In this document: positions 8,357 to 17,749 of the stretch, in pieces | How positions within the stretch are numbered: position 1 is the stretch's first letter | Layout of the letters: every line of letters begins with the position of its first letter | NCBI GenBank assembly: GCA_001897835.1 | Contig: MKUN01000005.1 | Span: forward strand, 62,001-126,000 | Direction of reading: 5' to 3' | Origin: Bacteroidetes bacterium 46-16 | GTDB taxonomy: Bacteria; Bacteroidota; Bacteroidia; Chitinophagales; Chitinophagaceae | DNA: 64,000 nt | Notes under the pieces: generated by a model | What the model saw: only the letters and a program-made list of their open reading frames with translations | The model's database searches: none | What the model was told of the DNA's origin: nothing | Program-made: the position numbers and the translations under genes

Positions 8357-9784
8357 TTGGAAAATAAACCTTCTTTTCATCGTTCGCTTACATTACTCGA
8401 CGGGACGCTGATGGTTATCGGCTCCATGATAGGTTCGGGTATATTCATCGTAAGTTCTGATATAGCAAGAAATGTGGGCAGCGCAGGCTGGCTTATTGTA
8501 GTTTGGCTCCTTTCGGGCTTTATTACCTTATCCGCAGCCTTAAGCTATGGTGAATTGAGTGGTATGTATCCGCACGCGGGCGGCCAGTATGTGTACCTGC
8601 GCGAGGCATTCGGCAAAATGTATGGTTTCCTCTATGGCTGGGCCTTCTTTGCGGTCATACAAACAGGTACTATTGCGGCTGTGGGAGTAGCTTTTGCCAA
8701 ATTTACCGGTTACCTTGTACCTTCGCTTGGAGAAGATAACATCCTCCTGGGCGTGAAGGACGGCTTTCACATTACGGCAGCACAGCTTTTAGGCATAGCT
8801 ATTATCTTTCTCCTTACTTTCCTCAATACGCTGGGTGTCAAAAGTGGTAAATGGATACAGTTCTTCTTCACTTTCGCCAAAATCGCGGCCCTGGCAACAT
8901 TGGTTATATTTGGCTTTATCTGGATAAAAGACAGCAGCATATGGCAGGGCAATTGGGACATTGCATGGATGGCTAAAAAGCTCACCATAACAAAAGAGGC
9001 GATCACGCATGAGGGTTTGTCAGGGGGCACTTTGGTCATAGCCATATGCGTGGCAATGGTGGGTGCCTTGTTTTCCAGCGATGCATGGAATAATGTGACC
9101 TTCATTGCGGGCGAGATAAAGAAACCCGAGCGCAATATAGGCCTTAGCCTTTTCATAGGTACTATGGTCGTTACGCTCCTCTATGTGTCTATGAACCTCA
9201 TGTATGTGAACGTGCTCAGCATAACGGAGATCGCAAATGCTCCTTCCGACAGGGTAGCGCTGGCCGCCGCGCTCAAAATATTTGGTTCAGCAGGTACTAC
9301 GGTTATTGCACTGATGATCATGGTGTCCACATTTGGCTGCAACAATGGGCTTATCTTGTCGGGCGCAAGGGTGTATTATACTATGGCCAACGATGGCTTG
9401 TTCCTGCCCGCAGCCAAAAAACTGAATAATAAAGGAGTACCCGGTGTGGCCCTCTGGATGCAATGCCTCTGGGCTTCTATTCTTTGCCTCAGTGGCAAAT
9501 ATGGCGACCTGCTCGATTTTATCATTTTTACCGTATTGCTTTTTTACATACTCACCATAGCAGGCATTTTTAAGCTGCGTAAAACACAGCCCGATGTGCC
9601 AAGGCCTTATAAAGCTTTTGGCTACCCGGTGATACCCTTATTATACATTATTCTGGCAGTCTTTATTTGCGTGGTGCTGCTGATGTATAAGCCTAATTAT
9701 ACCTGGCCGGGCCTGATAATCGTTATTATAGGGATACCCATTTACTATGTGGTACAAAAACAAGGAAAAGTAAAAAATGGATAA
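8357..9784 (+). CDS. APC-superfamily amino-acid permease
   Basis: A 475-residue protein with about twelve membrane segments. The first contains the APC substrate-binding signature GSMIGSGIFIV at about residues 22-32, the unwound helix that contacts the amino-acid backbone. The start is a TTG at 8357: the frame is closed by a stop 13 bp upstream, and the next ATG (8411) would cut into the first helix. Family members start with a similar short hydrophilic leader, supporting TTG. The last 8 bp overlap the next gene. The substrate cannot be read from sequence. Confidence 0.85.
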   Translation: MENKPSFHRSLTLLDGTLMVIGSMIGSGIFIVSSDIARNVGSAGWLIVVWLLSGFITLSAALSYGELSGMYPHAGGQYVYLREAFGKMYGFLYGWAFFAVIQTGTIAAVGVAFAKFTGYLVPSLGEDNILLGVKDGFHITAAQLLGIAIIFLLTFLNTLGVKSGKWIQFFFTFAKIAALATLVIFGFIWIKDSSIWQGNWDIAWMAKKLTITKEAITHEGLSGGTLVIAICVAMVGALFSSDAWNNVTFIAGEIKKPERNIGLSLFIGTMVVTLLYVSMNLMYVNVLSITEIANAPSDRVALAAALKIFGSAGTTVIALMIMVSTFGCNNGLILSGARVYYTMANDGLFLPAAKKLNNKGVPGVALWMQCLWASILCLSGKYGDLLDFIIFTVLLFYILTIAGIFKLRKTQPDVPRPYKAFGYPVIPLLYIILAVFICVVLLMYKPNYTWPGLIIVIIGIPIYYVVQKQGKVKNG

Positions 9785-10772
9785 AGCAGGGCTGGCAAAT
9801 TTATTTGAGCGCATGGGGCAATTGCACGTAGTGGTTGTCGGGGATGTTATGCTCGATAATTATTGGTGGGGTGATGTGGAACGTATATCCCCTGAAGCCC
9901 CTGTACCAGTGGTAGCCGTAAAAAAGCGGGAAAGCAGGCTGGGTGGTGCGGCCAATGTGGCCCTTAACTGTCGCGCTTTGGGAGCTAAAGTGGCTCTTGC
10001 GGGTATTACTGGCGATGATCATGAGGCTGGCGTGCTGGCCCAACTGGCAAAAGACGCTGGTATAGATACCAGCTTGCTGATGCAAAGTCCTAAAAGGACC
10101 ACCACTACCAAGACAAGGGTAATAAGCAGGAGCCAGCAAATGCTGCGCCTCGATGATGAAATTAATGAAGAGCTTTATATTGAAGAAGAGCACCCTTTTA
10201 TTGATATTGTGCTGCGCTATCTGCAGCGCGAAAAGCCCGATGTGCTGATATTTGAGGATTACAATAAAGGTGTGCTGAAAGAAAATGTGGTACAGCGGAT
10301 CACTGCACACTGCAACGAGATCGGTATCGTAACGGCTGTCGATCCTAAGCAGAAGAATTTCCTCGTTTATAAGGACATTACTATTTTCAAGCCTAATCTA
10401 AAGGAGGTGCGCGAAGGTTTGCACATGGTAGTGCCCGGTACGGATATTAAGGCCCTTGATAATGTGCATGATAACTTAAAAGGGCTTTTGCAGCACCAAA
10501 TGACATTTATTACCCTTTCCGAGTATGGCGTGTACTATAATGATGGGCGCACTTCTGCCATAATACCCTCCCATATCAGGAGTATTGCCGATGTATCGGG
10601 GGCGGGCGATACGGTGATCGCCGTTGCGGCTATGGTCTATGCTATCACGCACAACGCAGGGCTTATGGCTGAGCTTGCCAATATAGCAGGGGGGCTGGTA
10701 TGCGAAGAAGTAGGTGTGGTGCCTGTTGATAAACAACGTTTGTACCATGAAAGCGAAATGCTACTGTCCTAG
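9777..10772 (+). CDS. hldA: D-glycero-beta-D-manno-heptose-7-phosphate kinase (PfkB family)
   Basis: Carbohydrate kinase of the PfkB/ribokinase family resembling the kinase half of RfaE/HldE, which phosphorylates heptose 7-phosphate at C1 for the ADP-heptose of LPS core. Evidence: the N-terminal GDVMLDNYWWGDVERISPEA region, the GGAANVALN signature, and the PfkB catalytic motif DVSGAGDTV with the base Asp near residue 280. At 331 residues it has only the kinase domain; the nucleotidyltransferase half of enteric HldE is absent and must lie elsewhere. It overlaps the permease gene by 8 bp, so the two are cotranscribed. Confidence 0.87.
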   Translation: MDKAGLANLFERMGQLHVVVVGDVMLDNYWWGDVERISPEAPVPVVAVKKRESRLGGAANVALNCRALGAKVALAGITGDDHEAGVLAQLAKDAGIDTSLLMQSPKRTTTTKTRVISRSQQMLRLDDEINEELYIEEEHPFIDIVLRYLQREKPDVLIFEDYNKGVLKENVVQRITAHCNEIGIVTAVDPKQKNFLVYKDITIFKPNLKEVREGLHMVVPGTDIKALDNVHDNLKGLLQHQMTFITLSEYGVYYNDGRTSAIIPSHIRSIADVSGAGDTVIAVAAMVYAITHNAGLMAELANIAGGLVCEEVGVVPVDKQRLYHESEMLLS

Positions 10773-10804
10773 ATCTGTGCTGCTTTTCTTCCGGCACTAA
10801 AGGT

Positions 10805-10812
10805 TACCTTTG
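10805..10812 (+). promoter_or_regulatory. -7 box upstream of the OmdA-like gene
   Basis: TACCTTTG matches TAnnTTTG. The -33 region has only a weak TGCT. It lies about 19 nt before the ATG at 10831 and overlaps an alternative TTG start at 10810, so it argues for the ATG. Confidence 0.45.
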
Positions 10813-10830
10813 CAGGGTTCAAATAGTCAC

Positions 10831-11487
10831 ATGGATCTGTTGAATAAATTGCGGTTTAAGGCAGCCGGAACATTATATGTAATTAATGCACCCGGAGATT
10901 GTCATTACCTGTTTGAAGGGATGGAGGTAAAAACTTCCTTACCGGGTAGGCCGACTGCTGATCAACTCATATTATTTGCGGAGAGTAGTAATGTATTGGA
11001 TAGCTTTGTTGCAGAGCTGGATGGTAAATTGGCCGATGACGCTGTTTTTTGGATAGCATATCCTAAAAAGAGCGGTAAGATACAGTCCGACCTTGTGCGG
11101 AATGAAGGCTGGAAGCTGGTGTTCAGCCTGTACAATGGTGTTTCTTCAGCTGCAGTAAATAATGACTGGTCGGCGGTAAGGTTTAAGAAAAAAGACCCAT
11201 CTAAAACAACTAACTGGGTGCCTATGGAAGAGCGAAAAACGGAAGGTGTTGATTACGTGGCCCGTACTGTTGTACTGCCCCCGGATGCGCTGAAGGCAAT
11301 GAAACCTTTTAAGGGCCTCGATGAGTTTTTCTATGCTATGTCTTTCTCTCACAAAAGGGAATATGTAGAAGCCATAGCTGATGCTAAAAAGCCTGAAACA
11401 AGGCTGCGGCGCATAGAGAAGATGATAGAGATGCTACTGGTATTGAGAACAGAAAAAGAATTAAAGAAAAGCAAAACGAAACCATGA
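10831..11487 (+). CDS. DUF3052-like / YdeI-OmdA-like protein
   Basis: A 218-residue soluble protein. The first about 125 residues resemble DUF3052-type proteins (WIAYPKKSGKIQSDLVRNEGW). The C-terminal about 60 residues carry the YdeI/OmdA pattern: AMSFSHKREYVEAIADAK, then a basic ETRLRRIEKMIEML helix. OmdA-domain proteins are small cytoplasmic proteins of poorly defined function. The ATG at 10831 is chosen over a TTG at 10810 because of the -7 box at 10805-10812. The stop overlaps the ATG of the thioesterase by 4 bp (ATGA), so the two are translationally coupled. Confidence 0.65.
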   Translation: MDLLNKLRFKAAGTLYVINAPGDCHYLFEGMEVKTSLPGRPTADQLILFAESSNVLDSFVAELDGKLADDAVFWIAYPKKSGKIQSDLVRNEGWKLVFSLYNGVSSAAVNNDWSAVRFKKKDPSKTTNWVPMEERKTEGVDYVARTVVLPPDALKAMKPFKGLDEFFYAMSFSHKREYVEAIADAKKPETRLRRIEKMIEMLLVLRTEKELKKSKTKP

Positions 11488-11966
11488 CGTACAAAGAAGT
11501 GCCAACGGGTTCTGTATTGAAGTATATCAAAGAACATTTTGAAGGTAAATTAGTTACAGAATCCCGTTCGCCGGCAGGCAACTGGCTGCAGTTTACCCTT
11601 GAGCATATAGAAAAAGGCAGTGCAACCATATCACTGGAGGTGAGGAAAGAGATGACCAATCCCTACAATAATATTCACGGAGGCATGATGGCCCTCGTCA
11701 TGGACGAGGTGATAGGTTGGGCTGTAGTTAGCCTCGATATGGGCATAAGCTATACTTCGCTGAACCTGAATGTTGATTTTCTCTATGCAATAAAGCAGGG
11801 CGACAGGCTAAGGGCTACATCAAGGGTGATACGGGCCGGGAAAAAGATCATACATGTGGAATGTACCGTAGAGAGCACAGAAGGCGTATTACTGGGAAAA
11901 GCGAGCAGCAACCTGATCGTAACGAGTATGAAACCTGTTGACGGCGATTTTCCTGTAGCCAGCTAA
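11484..11966 (+). CDS. PaaI-type hotdog thioesterase
   Basis: A 160-residue hotdog-fold protein. NIHGGMMALVMDEVIGWAV contains the PaaI signature, an Asn/His-Gly-Gly motif followed by an acidic residue on the central helix, which places the acyl-CoA thioester and a water. This family hydrolyses acyl- or aryl-CoA thioesters. The 4-bp start/stop overlap with the upstream gene implies coupling, but that gene does not reveal the substrate. Confidence 0.8.
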   Translation: MTYKEVPTGSVLKYIKEHFEGKLVTESRSPAGNWLQFTLEHIEKGSATISLEVRKEMTNPYNNIHGGMMALVMDEVIGWAVVSLDMGISYTSLNLNVDFLYAIKQGDRLRATSRVIRAGKKIIHVECTVESTEGVLLGKASSNLIVTSMKPVDGDFPVAS

Positions 11967-11993
11967 TATTTCGTTTTTTTAGCCCCGGGAACT

Positions 11994-12001
11994 TATTTTT
12001 G
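11994..12001 (+). promoter_or_regulatory. -7 box just before the GT2 gene
   Basis: TATTTTTG matches TAnnTTTG and ends 8 nt before the ATG at 12010. If used, the mRNA would be leaderless or nearly so. No convincing -33 box is seen. Confidence 0.35.
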
Positions 12002-12009
12002 AGCAAATT

Positions 12010-12759
12010 ATGCTTAACGGAAAGAAAATAGTTATCGTTTTACCGGCATATAATGCTGCAATGACCCTTGAGCGTACCTATAGCGAAATACCTTTTGATA
12101 TAGTGGACGAAGTGGTATTGGTGGATGATAACAGCCGTGACGATACGGTGCAGGTCGGTGAGCAATTAGGGATCAGGCATATTATCAGGCACGAAAAGAA
12201 TAAAGGCTATGGGGGCAACCAGAAAAGCTGTTATGCTAAAGCACTGCAGCTCGATGCCGATATCGTCATCATGCTGCACCCCGACTATCAATATACCCCC
12301 AAGCTGATACATGCTATGGCCTCAATAATAGCCATGGATGTGTACCAGGTCGTGCTGGCTTCGCGTATACTTGGCAAAGGGGCTTTAAAAGGGGGGATGC
12401 CTATGTATAAATACATCGCTAATCGTTTTCTTACCTTGTTTGAGAATATAATGATTGGTCAGAAGTTGAGTGAATACCATACCGGTTACCGTGCATTCTC
12501 AGCAGAGGTATTGCGTTCTATAGATTTTTCGCACAATAGTGATGATTTTGTTTTTGATAACGAGATGATCTCGCAAGTATTTATGAATGGTTATGATATT
12601 GCCGAGGTCACCTGTCCTACCAAATATTTTGAAGAAGCCTCCAGCATCAATTTCAGCCGCAGTATGAAGTATGGCAGGGGAGTGCTCAGGGTTTCGCTCA
12701 TTCATCGACTCCACAAATGGGGTTGGATAAAAAGTGATCTTTATCGCAAAAACGCATAA
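12010..12759 (+). CDS. Glycosyltransferase family 2, dolichyl-phosphate-mannose-synthase-like
   Basis: A 249-residue GT-A-fold enzyme with no membrane segment. It starts with [17 protein letters not shown], the nucleotide-binding strand-loop, then VDDNSRDDT with the first Asp pair, and [10 protein letters not shown] at the metal-binding position. The arrangement is closest to polyprenyl-phosphate glycosyltransferases (DPM1-like), which load a sugar from a nucleotide donor onto undecaprenyl phosphate at the cytoplasmic membrane face. Donor and acceptor are not determined. It ends at a strong terminator shared with hppA. Confidence 0.82.
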   Translation: MLNGKKIVIVLPAYNAAMTLERTYSEIPFDIVDEVVLVDDNSRDDTVQVGEQLGIRHIIRHEKNKGYGGNQKSCYAKALQLDADIVIMLHPDYQYTPKLIHAMASIIAMDVYQVVLASRILGKGALKGGMPMYKYIANRFLTLFENIMIGQKLSEYHTGYRAFSAEVLRSIDFSHNSDDFVFDNEMISQVFMNGYDIAEVTCPTKYFEEASSINFSRSMKYGRGVLRVSLIHRLHKWGWIKSDLYRKNA

Positions 12760-12797
12760 AAAAAATGCCGCTCCATGGAGCGGCATTTTTTTTATGC
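12756..12797. terminator. Bidirectional terminator between GT2 gene and hppA
   Basis: A perfect palindrome with the GC arm ATGCCGCTCC and its complement is centred on CCATGG near 12776, with an A-run before and a T-run after. It terminates both converging genes. Confidence 0.9.
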
Positions 12798-12805
12798 GCA
12801 GATGT

Positions 12806-15004
12806 TTACTTCAGTGTTACAACAGGAACCGCGGCCTTAACCTCTTTGGTTACAGGCGCTTTTGCAGTTTCTGTTTTAGTGTGGTGTATACTGGCAATGG
12901 TTGGTGCTATCACAAGGGCTACTATCGACATCAGTTTGATCAGGATGTTCATAGATGGTCCTGATGTATCTTTAAACGGATCGCCTACGGTATCGCCGGT
13001 CACAGAAGCCTTATGTGGTTCCGATTTTTTATAATAGATCTCGCCATTTATTTCCACGCCTTTTTCAAACGATTTTTTAGCATTGTCCCATGCACCGCCC
13101 GCATTGTTCTGGAACATACCCATCAGCACACCGCTCACTGTAGCACCTGCCAGGAAACCGCCCAGTACCTCGGGGCCGAAAACAAAACCTATAAGCAGTG
13201 GCGATATAATGGCTATAGCGCCGGGCAGCATCATTTTGCGGATAGAGGCATGAGTGGAAATGGCCACACATTTATCATATTCAGGTGTTCCCGTACCTTC
13301 CATGATGCCCGGTATGCTGCGGAACTGGCGGCGGACTTCCTCAACCATGCTCATGGCCGCCTGGCCTACTGCGCGTATGGCCAGTGAGGAGAATATGAAG
13401 GGTATCATGCCGCCAACAAACAATCCTGCAAGCACATCGGCTTTGTAGATATCGATTCCGCTTATACCCGCAACACCTACGAAAGCTGCGAACAGTGCCA
13501 GTGCAGTAAGTGCAGCCGATGCTATGGCAAAACCCTTACCCGTAGCAGCAGTTGTATTACCTACCGCATCCAGTGTATCTGTCTTTTCACGTACTTCCTT
13601 GGGTAGTTCACTCATCTCGGCAATACCACCGGCATTATCAGCTATAGGGCCAAAGGCATCAATGGCCAGCTGCATAGCTGTGGTGGCCATCATACCCGCC
13701 GCCGCTATGGCAACACCATAGAGGCCGGCACACAGGAATGAACCGTAAATACCACCTGCCAGTACCAGTATGGGCAGCAGTGTGCTTTCCATACCTACTG
13801 CAAGACCGCCAATGATATTAGTGGCATGGCCGGTAGAAGACTGGCGTACTATGGAAAGTACGGGGCGTTTGCCCATGGCAGTATAATATTCTGTGATGAT
13901 GCTCATCAGCGTGCCCACTACAAGGCCTACTATGATGGCACCAAACACACCATTCTTTGTGAATTCATGGCCGCGAAGGGTCATCGTATCCGGCATGAGG
14001 TAATTTACAAGGAAGTAGCACGAGATCGCAGTAAGCACTATCGAACCCCAGTTACCCATGTTAAGGGCTTTCTGCACGGCTGAGGTGCTTACTCCAACAT
14101 TGTCTGACACGCGTACGAAAAGGGTACCTATAATAGAGAACACGATACCGAGACCCGCTATGAGCATGGGTAGTAATATGGGGGCAAATCCATTGAAATT
14201 ATCTGCACCGGCAACAGTAGCTGTTTCCCTGCCCAGCACCATAGTAGCCAGTACGGTTGCTACGTAAGAGCCAAAAAGGTCGGCACCCATACCGGCTACG
14301 TCACCCACGTTATCCCCCACGTTATCAGCTATGGTGGCAGGGTTGCGTGGGTCATCTTCAGGTATGCCTGCTTCTACTTTACCCACAAGATCGGCACCTA
14401 CGTCGGCAGCTTTGGTATAGATACCGCCACCTACACGTGCAAAAAGCGCGATGCTTTCAGCGCCCAGCGAAAAACCGGTAAGCACTTCTATAGTGCGTTC
14501 CATTTCCTCAGAATTTACGCCAGCTTCGGGGGCAAATATCATTTTAAGAATTATAAAAAGACCGCCTAATCCCAATACGGCAAGGCCAGCTACGCCAAGC
14601 CCCATTACCGAGCCGCCGCCGAAAGATACGGCCAGTGCTTTACTCAGGCTCGTACGGGCTGCATTGGCGGTGCGCACATTGGCCTTCGTGGCAATACGCA
14701 TACCGATGAAGCCTGCAAGCGCGCTGAAACAAGCGCCGATCACAAATGCCAAAGCTATTGCCGGGCTCGATTTCGGATTGCTGTAACCCATAAAAGCCAA
14801 AAGCAAACCTGCAATAATTACAAAATAGGTAAGTATTTTATATTCAGCTTTCAGGAAAGCCATAGCTCCTTCGGCTATATATTTGGAAATTTCTTTCATC
14901 CGGTCATTACCGGCATCCTGCTTGCTCACCCAGGAACTTTTGAACATCGTGTACAACAGGGCGAGAACGCCAAAACAAGGCACGAGGTAAAAAGATATAT
15001 TCAT
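12806..15004 (-). CDS. hppA: Membrane-bound ion-translocating pyrophosphatase
   Basis: A 732-residue integral membrane pump with about 16 helices that couples pyrophosphate hydrolysis to H+ and/or Na+ export. Signatures present: the catalytic [21 protein letters not shown] loop, the [16 protein letters not shown] motif, and a second acidic cluster near the C-terminus ([14 protein letters not shown]). The stretch [13 protein letters not shown] has Ala where K+-independent enzymes carry Lys, placing it in the K+-dependent subclass, which includes Na+ pumps as well as H+ pumps. The ion cannot be decided from this reading. Transcribed alone, with a -7 box at 15033-15040. Confidence 0.95.
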   Translation of the reverse strand: MNISFYLVPCFGVLALLYTMFKSSWVSKQDAGNDRMKEISKYIAEGAMAFLKAEYKILTYFVIIAGLLLAFMGYSNPKSSPAIALAFVIGACFSALAGFIGMRIATKANVRTANAARTSLSKALAVSFGGGSVMGLGVAGLAVLGLGGLFIILKMIFAPEAGVNSEEMERTIEVLTGFSLGAESIALFARVGGGIYTKAADVGADLVGKVEAGIPEDDPRNPATIADNVGDNVGDVAGMGADLFGSYVATVLATMVLGRETATVAGADNFNGFAPILLPMLIAGLGIVFSIIGTLFVRVSDNVGVSTSAVQKALNMGNWGSIVLTAISCYFLVNYLMPDTMTLRGHEFTKNGVFGAIIVGLVVGTLMSIITEYYTAMGKRPVLSIVRQSSTGHATNIIGGLAVGMESTLLPILVLAGGIYGSFLCAGLYGVAIAAAGMMATTAMQLAIDAFGPIADNAGGIAEMSELPKEVREKTDTLDAVGNTTAATGKGFAIASAALTALALFAAFVGVAGISGIDIYKADVLAGLFVGGMIPFIFSSLAIRAVGQAAMSMVEEVRRQFRSIPGIMEGTGTPEYDKCVAISTHASIRKMMLPGAIAIISPLLIGFVFGPEVLGGFLAGATVSGVLMGMFQNNAGGAWDNAKKSFEKGVEINGEIYYKKSEPHKASVTGDTVGDPFKDTSGPSMNILIKLMSIVALVIAPTIASIHHTKTETAKAPVTKEVKAAVPVVTLK

Positions 15005-15032
15005 AAAATATTAAAACGGTTAAAAATGACTG

Positions 15033-15040
15033 CAAATATA
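15033..15040 (-). promoter_or_regulatory. -7 box for hppA
   Basis: On the minus strand the site reads TATATTTG, a match to TAnnTTTG about 29 nt upstream of the hppA ATG. The -33 region is not well conserved. Confidence 0.5.
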
Positions 15041-15160
15041 GTTGATACAAGCAGAAAAATACAAGCCGTCTGTATTTTATACACATAAACGGAATGATTT
15101 TTGAACATTTAACCCTCCGCGCTCCCTCAATTAATTTTTATTAGGTAATTTAGTCTGCCC

Positions 15161-15748
15161 GTGACTACAAAATTGCAAGTACAAGTGTCAGATTACAAAA
15201 AATTTCCCGATGATGAGTTGGTGTATCGGTATGTGAACTTACACGACAATACTGCCATTAATTACATATACGAACGCTATGGACACCTCGTATTTGGTGT
15301 CTGCCTCAAGTATTTAAAGAATGCCGATGCGGCAAAAGATACTACCCAGCAGATATTTATTAAAATGCTGGATGATCTTAACCGTTTCCATATCAACAAC
15401 TTTAAGCCCTGGTTACTTAAAGTTACCCGTAATACTTGCCTTATGCAGCTACGCAGCAAAAATAATGGGGCAAATAATACTGTAGAACTGGGACCTGATA
15501 TGGAATTTGAGCAGGATATGCATCAAAAGATAGAGCAGGAAGAAAAATTGAATAACCTGCAAACAGCTTTAGCACAGTTGAATGAAGACCAGAAGACATG
15601 TATAGAGCTTTTTTATCTGCATAAACTCACTTATGCCGAGATCGTGCAAAAGACGGAATACACCTTAATGCAGGTGAAAAGCCATATACAGAACGGTAAA
15701 CGAAATTTGAAAATAAAAATAGAGACCCTTCAGGGTATGGGACAATGA
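15161..15748 (+). CDS. ECF-type RNA polymerase sigma factor
   Basis: A 195-residue sigma-70-family protein of the extracytoplasmic-function class. Region 2 is visible (YGHLVFGVCLKYLKNADAA, then QIFIKMLDDLNRFHINNFKPWL), followed by RNTCLMQLRSKN. Region 4 ends with a helix-turn-helix (CIELFYLHKLTYAEIVQKTE, then QVKSHIQNGKRNLK). The start is a GTG at 15161; no ATG lies nearby upstream. The stop codon overlaps the ATG of the next gene (ATGA at 15745-15748), the usual coupling of an ECF sigma with its membrane regulator. The regulon is unknown. Confidence 0.9.
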   Translation: MTTKLQVQVSDYKKFPDDELVYRYVNLHDNTAINYIYERYGHLVFGVCLKYLKNADAAKDTTQQIFIKMLDDLNRFHINNFKPWLLKVTRNTCLMQLRSKNNGANNTVELGPDMEFEQDMHQKIEQEEKLNNLQTALAQLNEDQKTCIELFYLHKLTYAEIVQKTEYTLMQVKSHIQNGKRNLKIKIETLQGMGQ

Positions 15749-17001
15749 ATGGTGAATTGAAACATATTTTTGATGAAAGTGCATGCTTGTCACGCAGGCA
15801 GTTGAAAGACTATGTGAGCGGTCAAATGGCCAATGAAGAGTGCCATGCGGTAGAACATCACCTGAACGGCTGCCCGTTGTGCAGCAGTGCTATAGATGGC
15901 ATGTTGCTTGATCCTGCGAAGGCCTTGGAAACGGTTACAGAAATGAACACCGATTTCCTGAAGGAGCATTTCATGCTCAAAAATCCACAGGCCAATACCA
16001 ATACTGCTGCTCCTGCGGCACCCATAATGGAAACACCAAAGCCCGGGGCCAAAATGAAACCTTTTTGGCGTACCGCCGCCGCCGCCGCCGCCATCTTTGC
16101 GGTCATTTGCCTGTTTTGGTATATAAGGTCTGCGCAAAGAAGTGATCAGAATGTAATGATTGCCCAAAAGTTTGACGATGAAAAAAATGCGCGTGCTGCG
16201 GCTGCTAAGGCTGAAGCTGAACAGGCTCCCAAACCGGTAGCAGAAGAGAATACGCTTGCTGCAACAGCACCATCCGGCGAAACGGCAAGCCCGCCCGAAA
16301 CAGTGCCTGCACAGCAGGCTGTAACTGCTTCTGCCGAACAAGCGGGAAAGGTGCAGCAGAATGAAGCCCCTGCTGCTGATATGGCGGCTGCCAAAAAAGC
16401 ATCTGACGAACAGGCTAAAATGCTAAAGCAAGTGCCGCCTGCACTGGCCGATAATAAAAAAGCACTGGCCGAAAAAGCCAAAAATACGCCCGAGGCAAAG
16501 AAACCCGGTAGCCCGGAAACATCTAAGCTGGCTGTAGGTAATAATACCAGGAACCCTGCAAAGGATGAGCATCATGCAAGTACCGAAAATGTTGTTGCTG
16601 CAAAAGAGGATAAAAGCAACAAGAATAAGGCTGCAACCGAAACGGTACATACCCTTGCGCAACCGGCAGCACCCGCTCCTGCAGCACGTAATGAAGCATC
16701 TGCTGATGCCGCAAGCGGTGCTGGAGCTAATAGCGCTGAAAAACTGCCGGAGGATAAACTTGATAGAGGAAAATATTATTTCAAAAAGCAAAAATGGTCT
16801 GAAGCTTTGGCGGAATATAAGGGAGAGATAAACAATGCATCGAAATCCAAACGCCATGAGGCAAGCTATATGGCAGCCCAGTGTTATGTGAAATTGGGTA
16901 ATAATAAGGAGGCTGAGCGTTTGCTGAAGATCATAGTGGATGAAGGCGGGGCTGAAAAGAGGCATGCTAAAAAACTACTCGAATCGATCGATAAGCAATA
17001 A
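15745..17001 (+). CDS. Membrane anti-sigma-like protein with zinc finger, Ala-rich linker and TPR domain
   Basis: A 418-residue protein coupled to the ECF sigma gene. The N-terminus has a zinc-finger anti-sigma pattern His-x3-Cys-x2-Cys (HLNGCPLC, about residues 41-48). One membrane helix lies near residues 111-127 (AAAAAAIFAVICLFWYI). A roughly 200-residue Ala/Pro/Lys/Glu-rich periplasmic linker follows, then a C-terminal TPR-like domain (YYFKKQKWSEALAEYKGEI, then AAQCYVKLGNNKEAERLL). By analogy with ECF regulators, the zinc finger would hold the sigma factor at the membrane and the periplasmic part would sense a signal. The zinc finger plus long linker plus TPR layout is less usual. Function is inferred from position and domains. 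Confidence 0.7.
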   Translation: MNGELKHIFDESACLSRRQLKDYVSGQMANEECHAVEHHLNGCPLCSSAIDGMLLDPAKALETVTEMNTDFLKEHFMLKNPQANTNTAAPAAPIMETPKPGAKMKPFWRTAAAAAAIFAVICLFWYIRSAQRSDQNVMIAQKFDDEKNARAAAAKAEAEQAPKPVAEENTLAATAPSGETASPPETVPAQQAVTASAEQAGKVQQNEAPAADMAAAKKASDEQAKMLKQVPPALADNKKALAEKAKNTPEAKKPGSPETSKLAVGNNTRNPAKDEHHASTENVVAAKEDKSNKNKAATETVHTLAQPAAPAPAARNEASADAASGAGANSAEKLPEDKLDRGKYYFKKQKWSEALAEYKGEINNASKSKRHEASYMAAQCYVKLGNNKEAERLLKIIVDEGGAEKRHAKKLLESIDKQ

Positions 17002-17055
17002 CATTCCTTAAAGGGCATTGCTCCTGTTGTTTTATTCAAAACCTTTCCCATACTT

Positions 17056-17694
17056 ATGAGCAAGCGTTTTTGGCGTAATGCGTTATTAACAAGTATCCTG
17101 TTGCTGGTCATTGCCATATGGTCGGTCGATTATTGGGTCAGCAGGTCCACCAGCAGGCAAATATTTTCAGATATCCAGGCTATTCCCAAACATAAGGTTG
17201 GTTTATTACTGGGTACATCCAAATACCTGAACGGCGGTGGTATCAATCCCTATTATCAATACCGTATTGATGCTGCTGTGCTGTTATACAATGCAGGTAA
17301 GATCAGTTTCATACTGGTAAGCGGCGATAATCGTACCGTTAACTATAATGAGCCGGAAAGGATGAAGCGAGATCTTGTGGCCAGGGGTATACCGGAGGAG
17401 CGTATATTTCTTGACCATGCAGGCTTTCGCACCCTTGATAGCATTTTGCGCTGCAAGGATGTATTCGGTGAAAATAATTTCACCATTATCTCCCAGCCTT
17501 TCCATAATGAGCGGGCCCTTTTTATCGCAAACAGGCGGGGGATATCTGCCATTGCATTCAATGCAAGGGATGTTGAAGGCCAGGATGGTGTTAAAGTGAT
17601 GCTGCGGGAGAAACTAGCCCGGATAAAAATGGTTTTTGACCTGCTCCTCAATACCCAGCCTAAATATTTTGGCCCGCGGATCATCATTAATTAG
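17056..17694 (+). CDS. SanA/DUF218-family envelope protein
   Basis: A 212-residue protein with an N-terminal membrane anchor (about 9-27, LLTSILLLVIAIWSVDYWV) and a DUF218 domain: HKVGLLLGTSKYLNGGG, then YQYRIDAAVLLYNAGKI, SGDN, and TIISQPFHNERALFIA. SanA and its relatives act at the cell envelope; SanA affects vancomycin sensitivity in E. coli. The biochemical activity is not established. It is separated from the anti-sigma gene by 54 bp and ends at a strong terminator. Confidence 0.8.
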   Translation: MSKRFWRNALLTSILLLVIAIWSVDYWVSRSTSRQIFSDIQAIPKHKVGLLLGTSKYLNGGGINPYYQYRIDAAVLLYNAGKISFILVSGDNRTVNYNEPERMKRDLVARGIPEERIFLDHAGFRTLDSILRCKDVFGENNFTIISQPFHNERALFIANRRGISAIAFNARDVEGQDGVKVMLREKLARIKMVFDLLLNTQPKYFGPRIIIN

Positions 17695-17696
17695 CA

Positions 17697-17732
17697 TAAA
17701 AAAATGCCCCGGACACCGGGGCATTTTTTTAT
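17697..17732. terminator. Bidirectional terminator
   Basis: A 13-bp stem (arms AAAAATGCCCCGG and its complement) with a 3-nt ACA loop is flanked by an A-run and a T-run. It sits between the convergent SanA-like gene and the T9SS cargo gene. Confidence 0.9.
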
Positions 17733-17749
17733 GAATATTGTTTAAGCTA

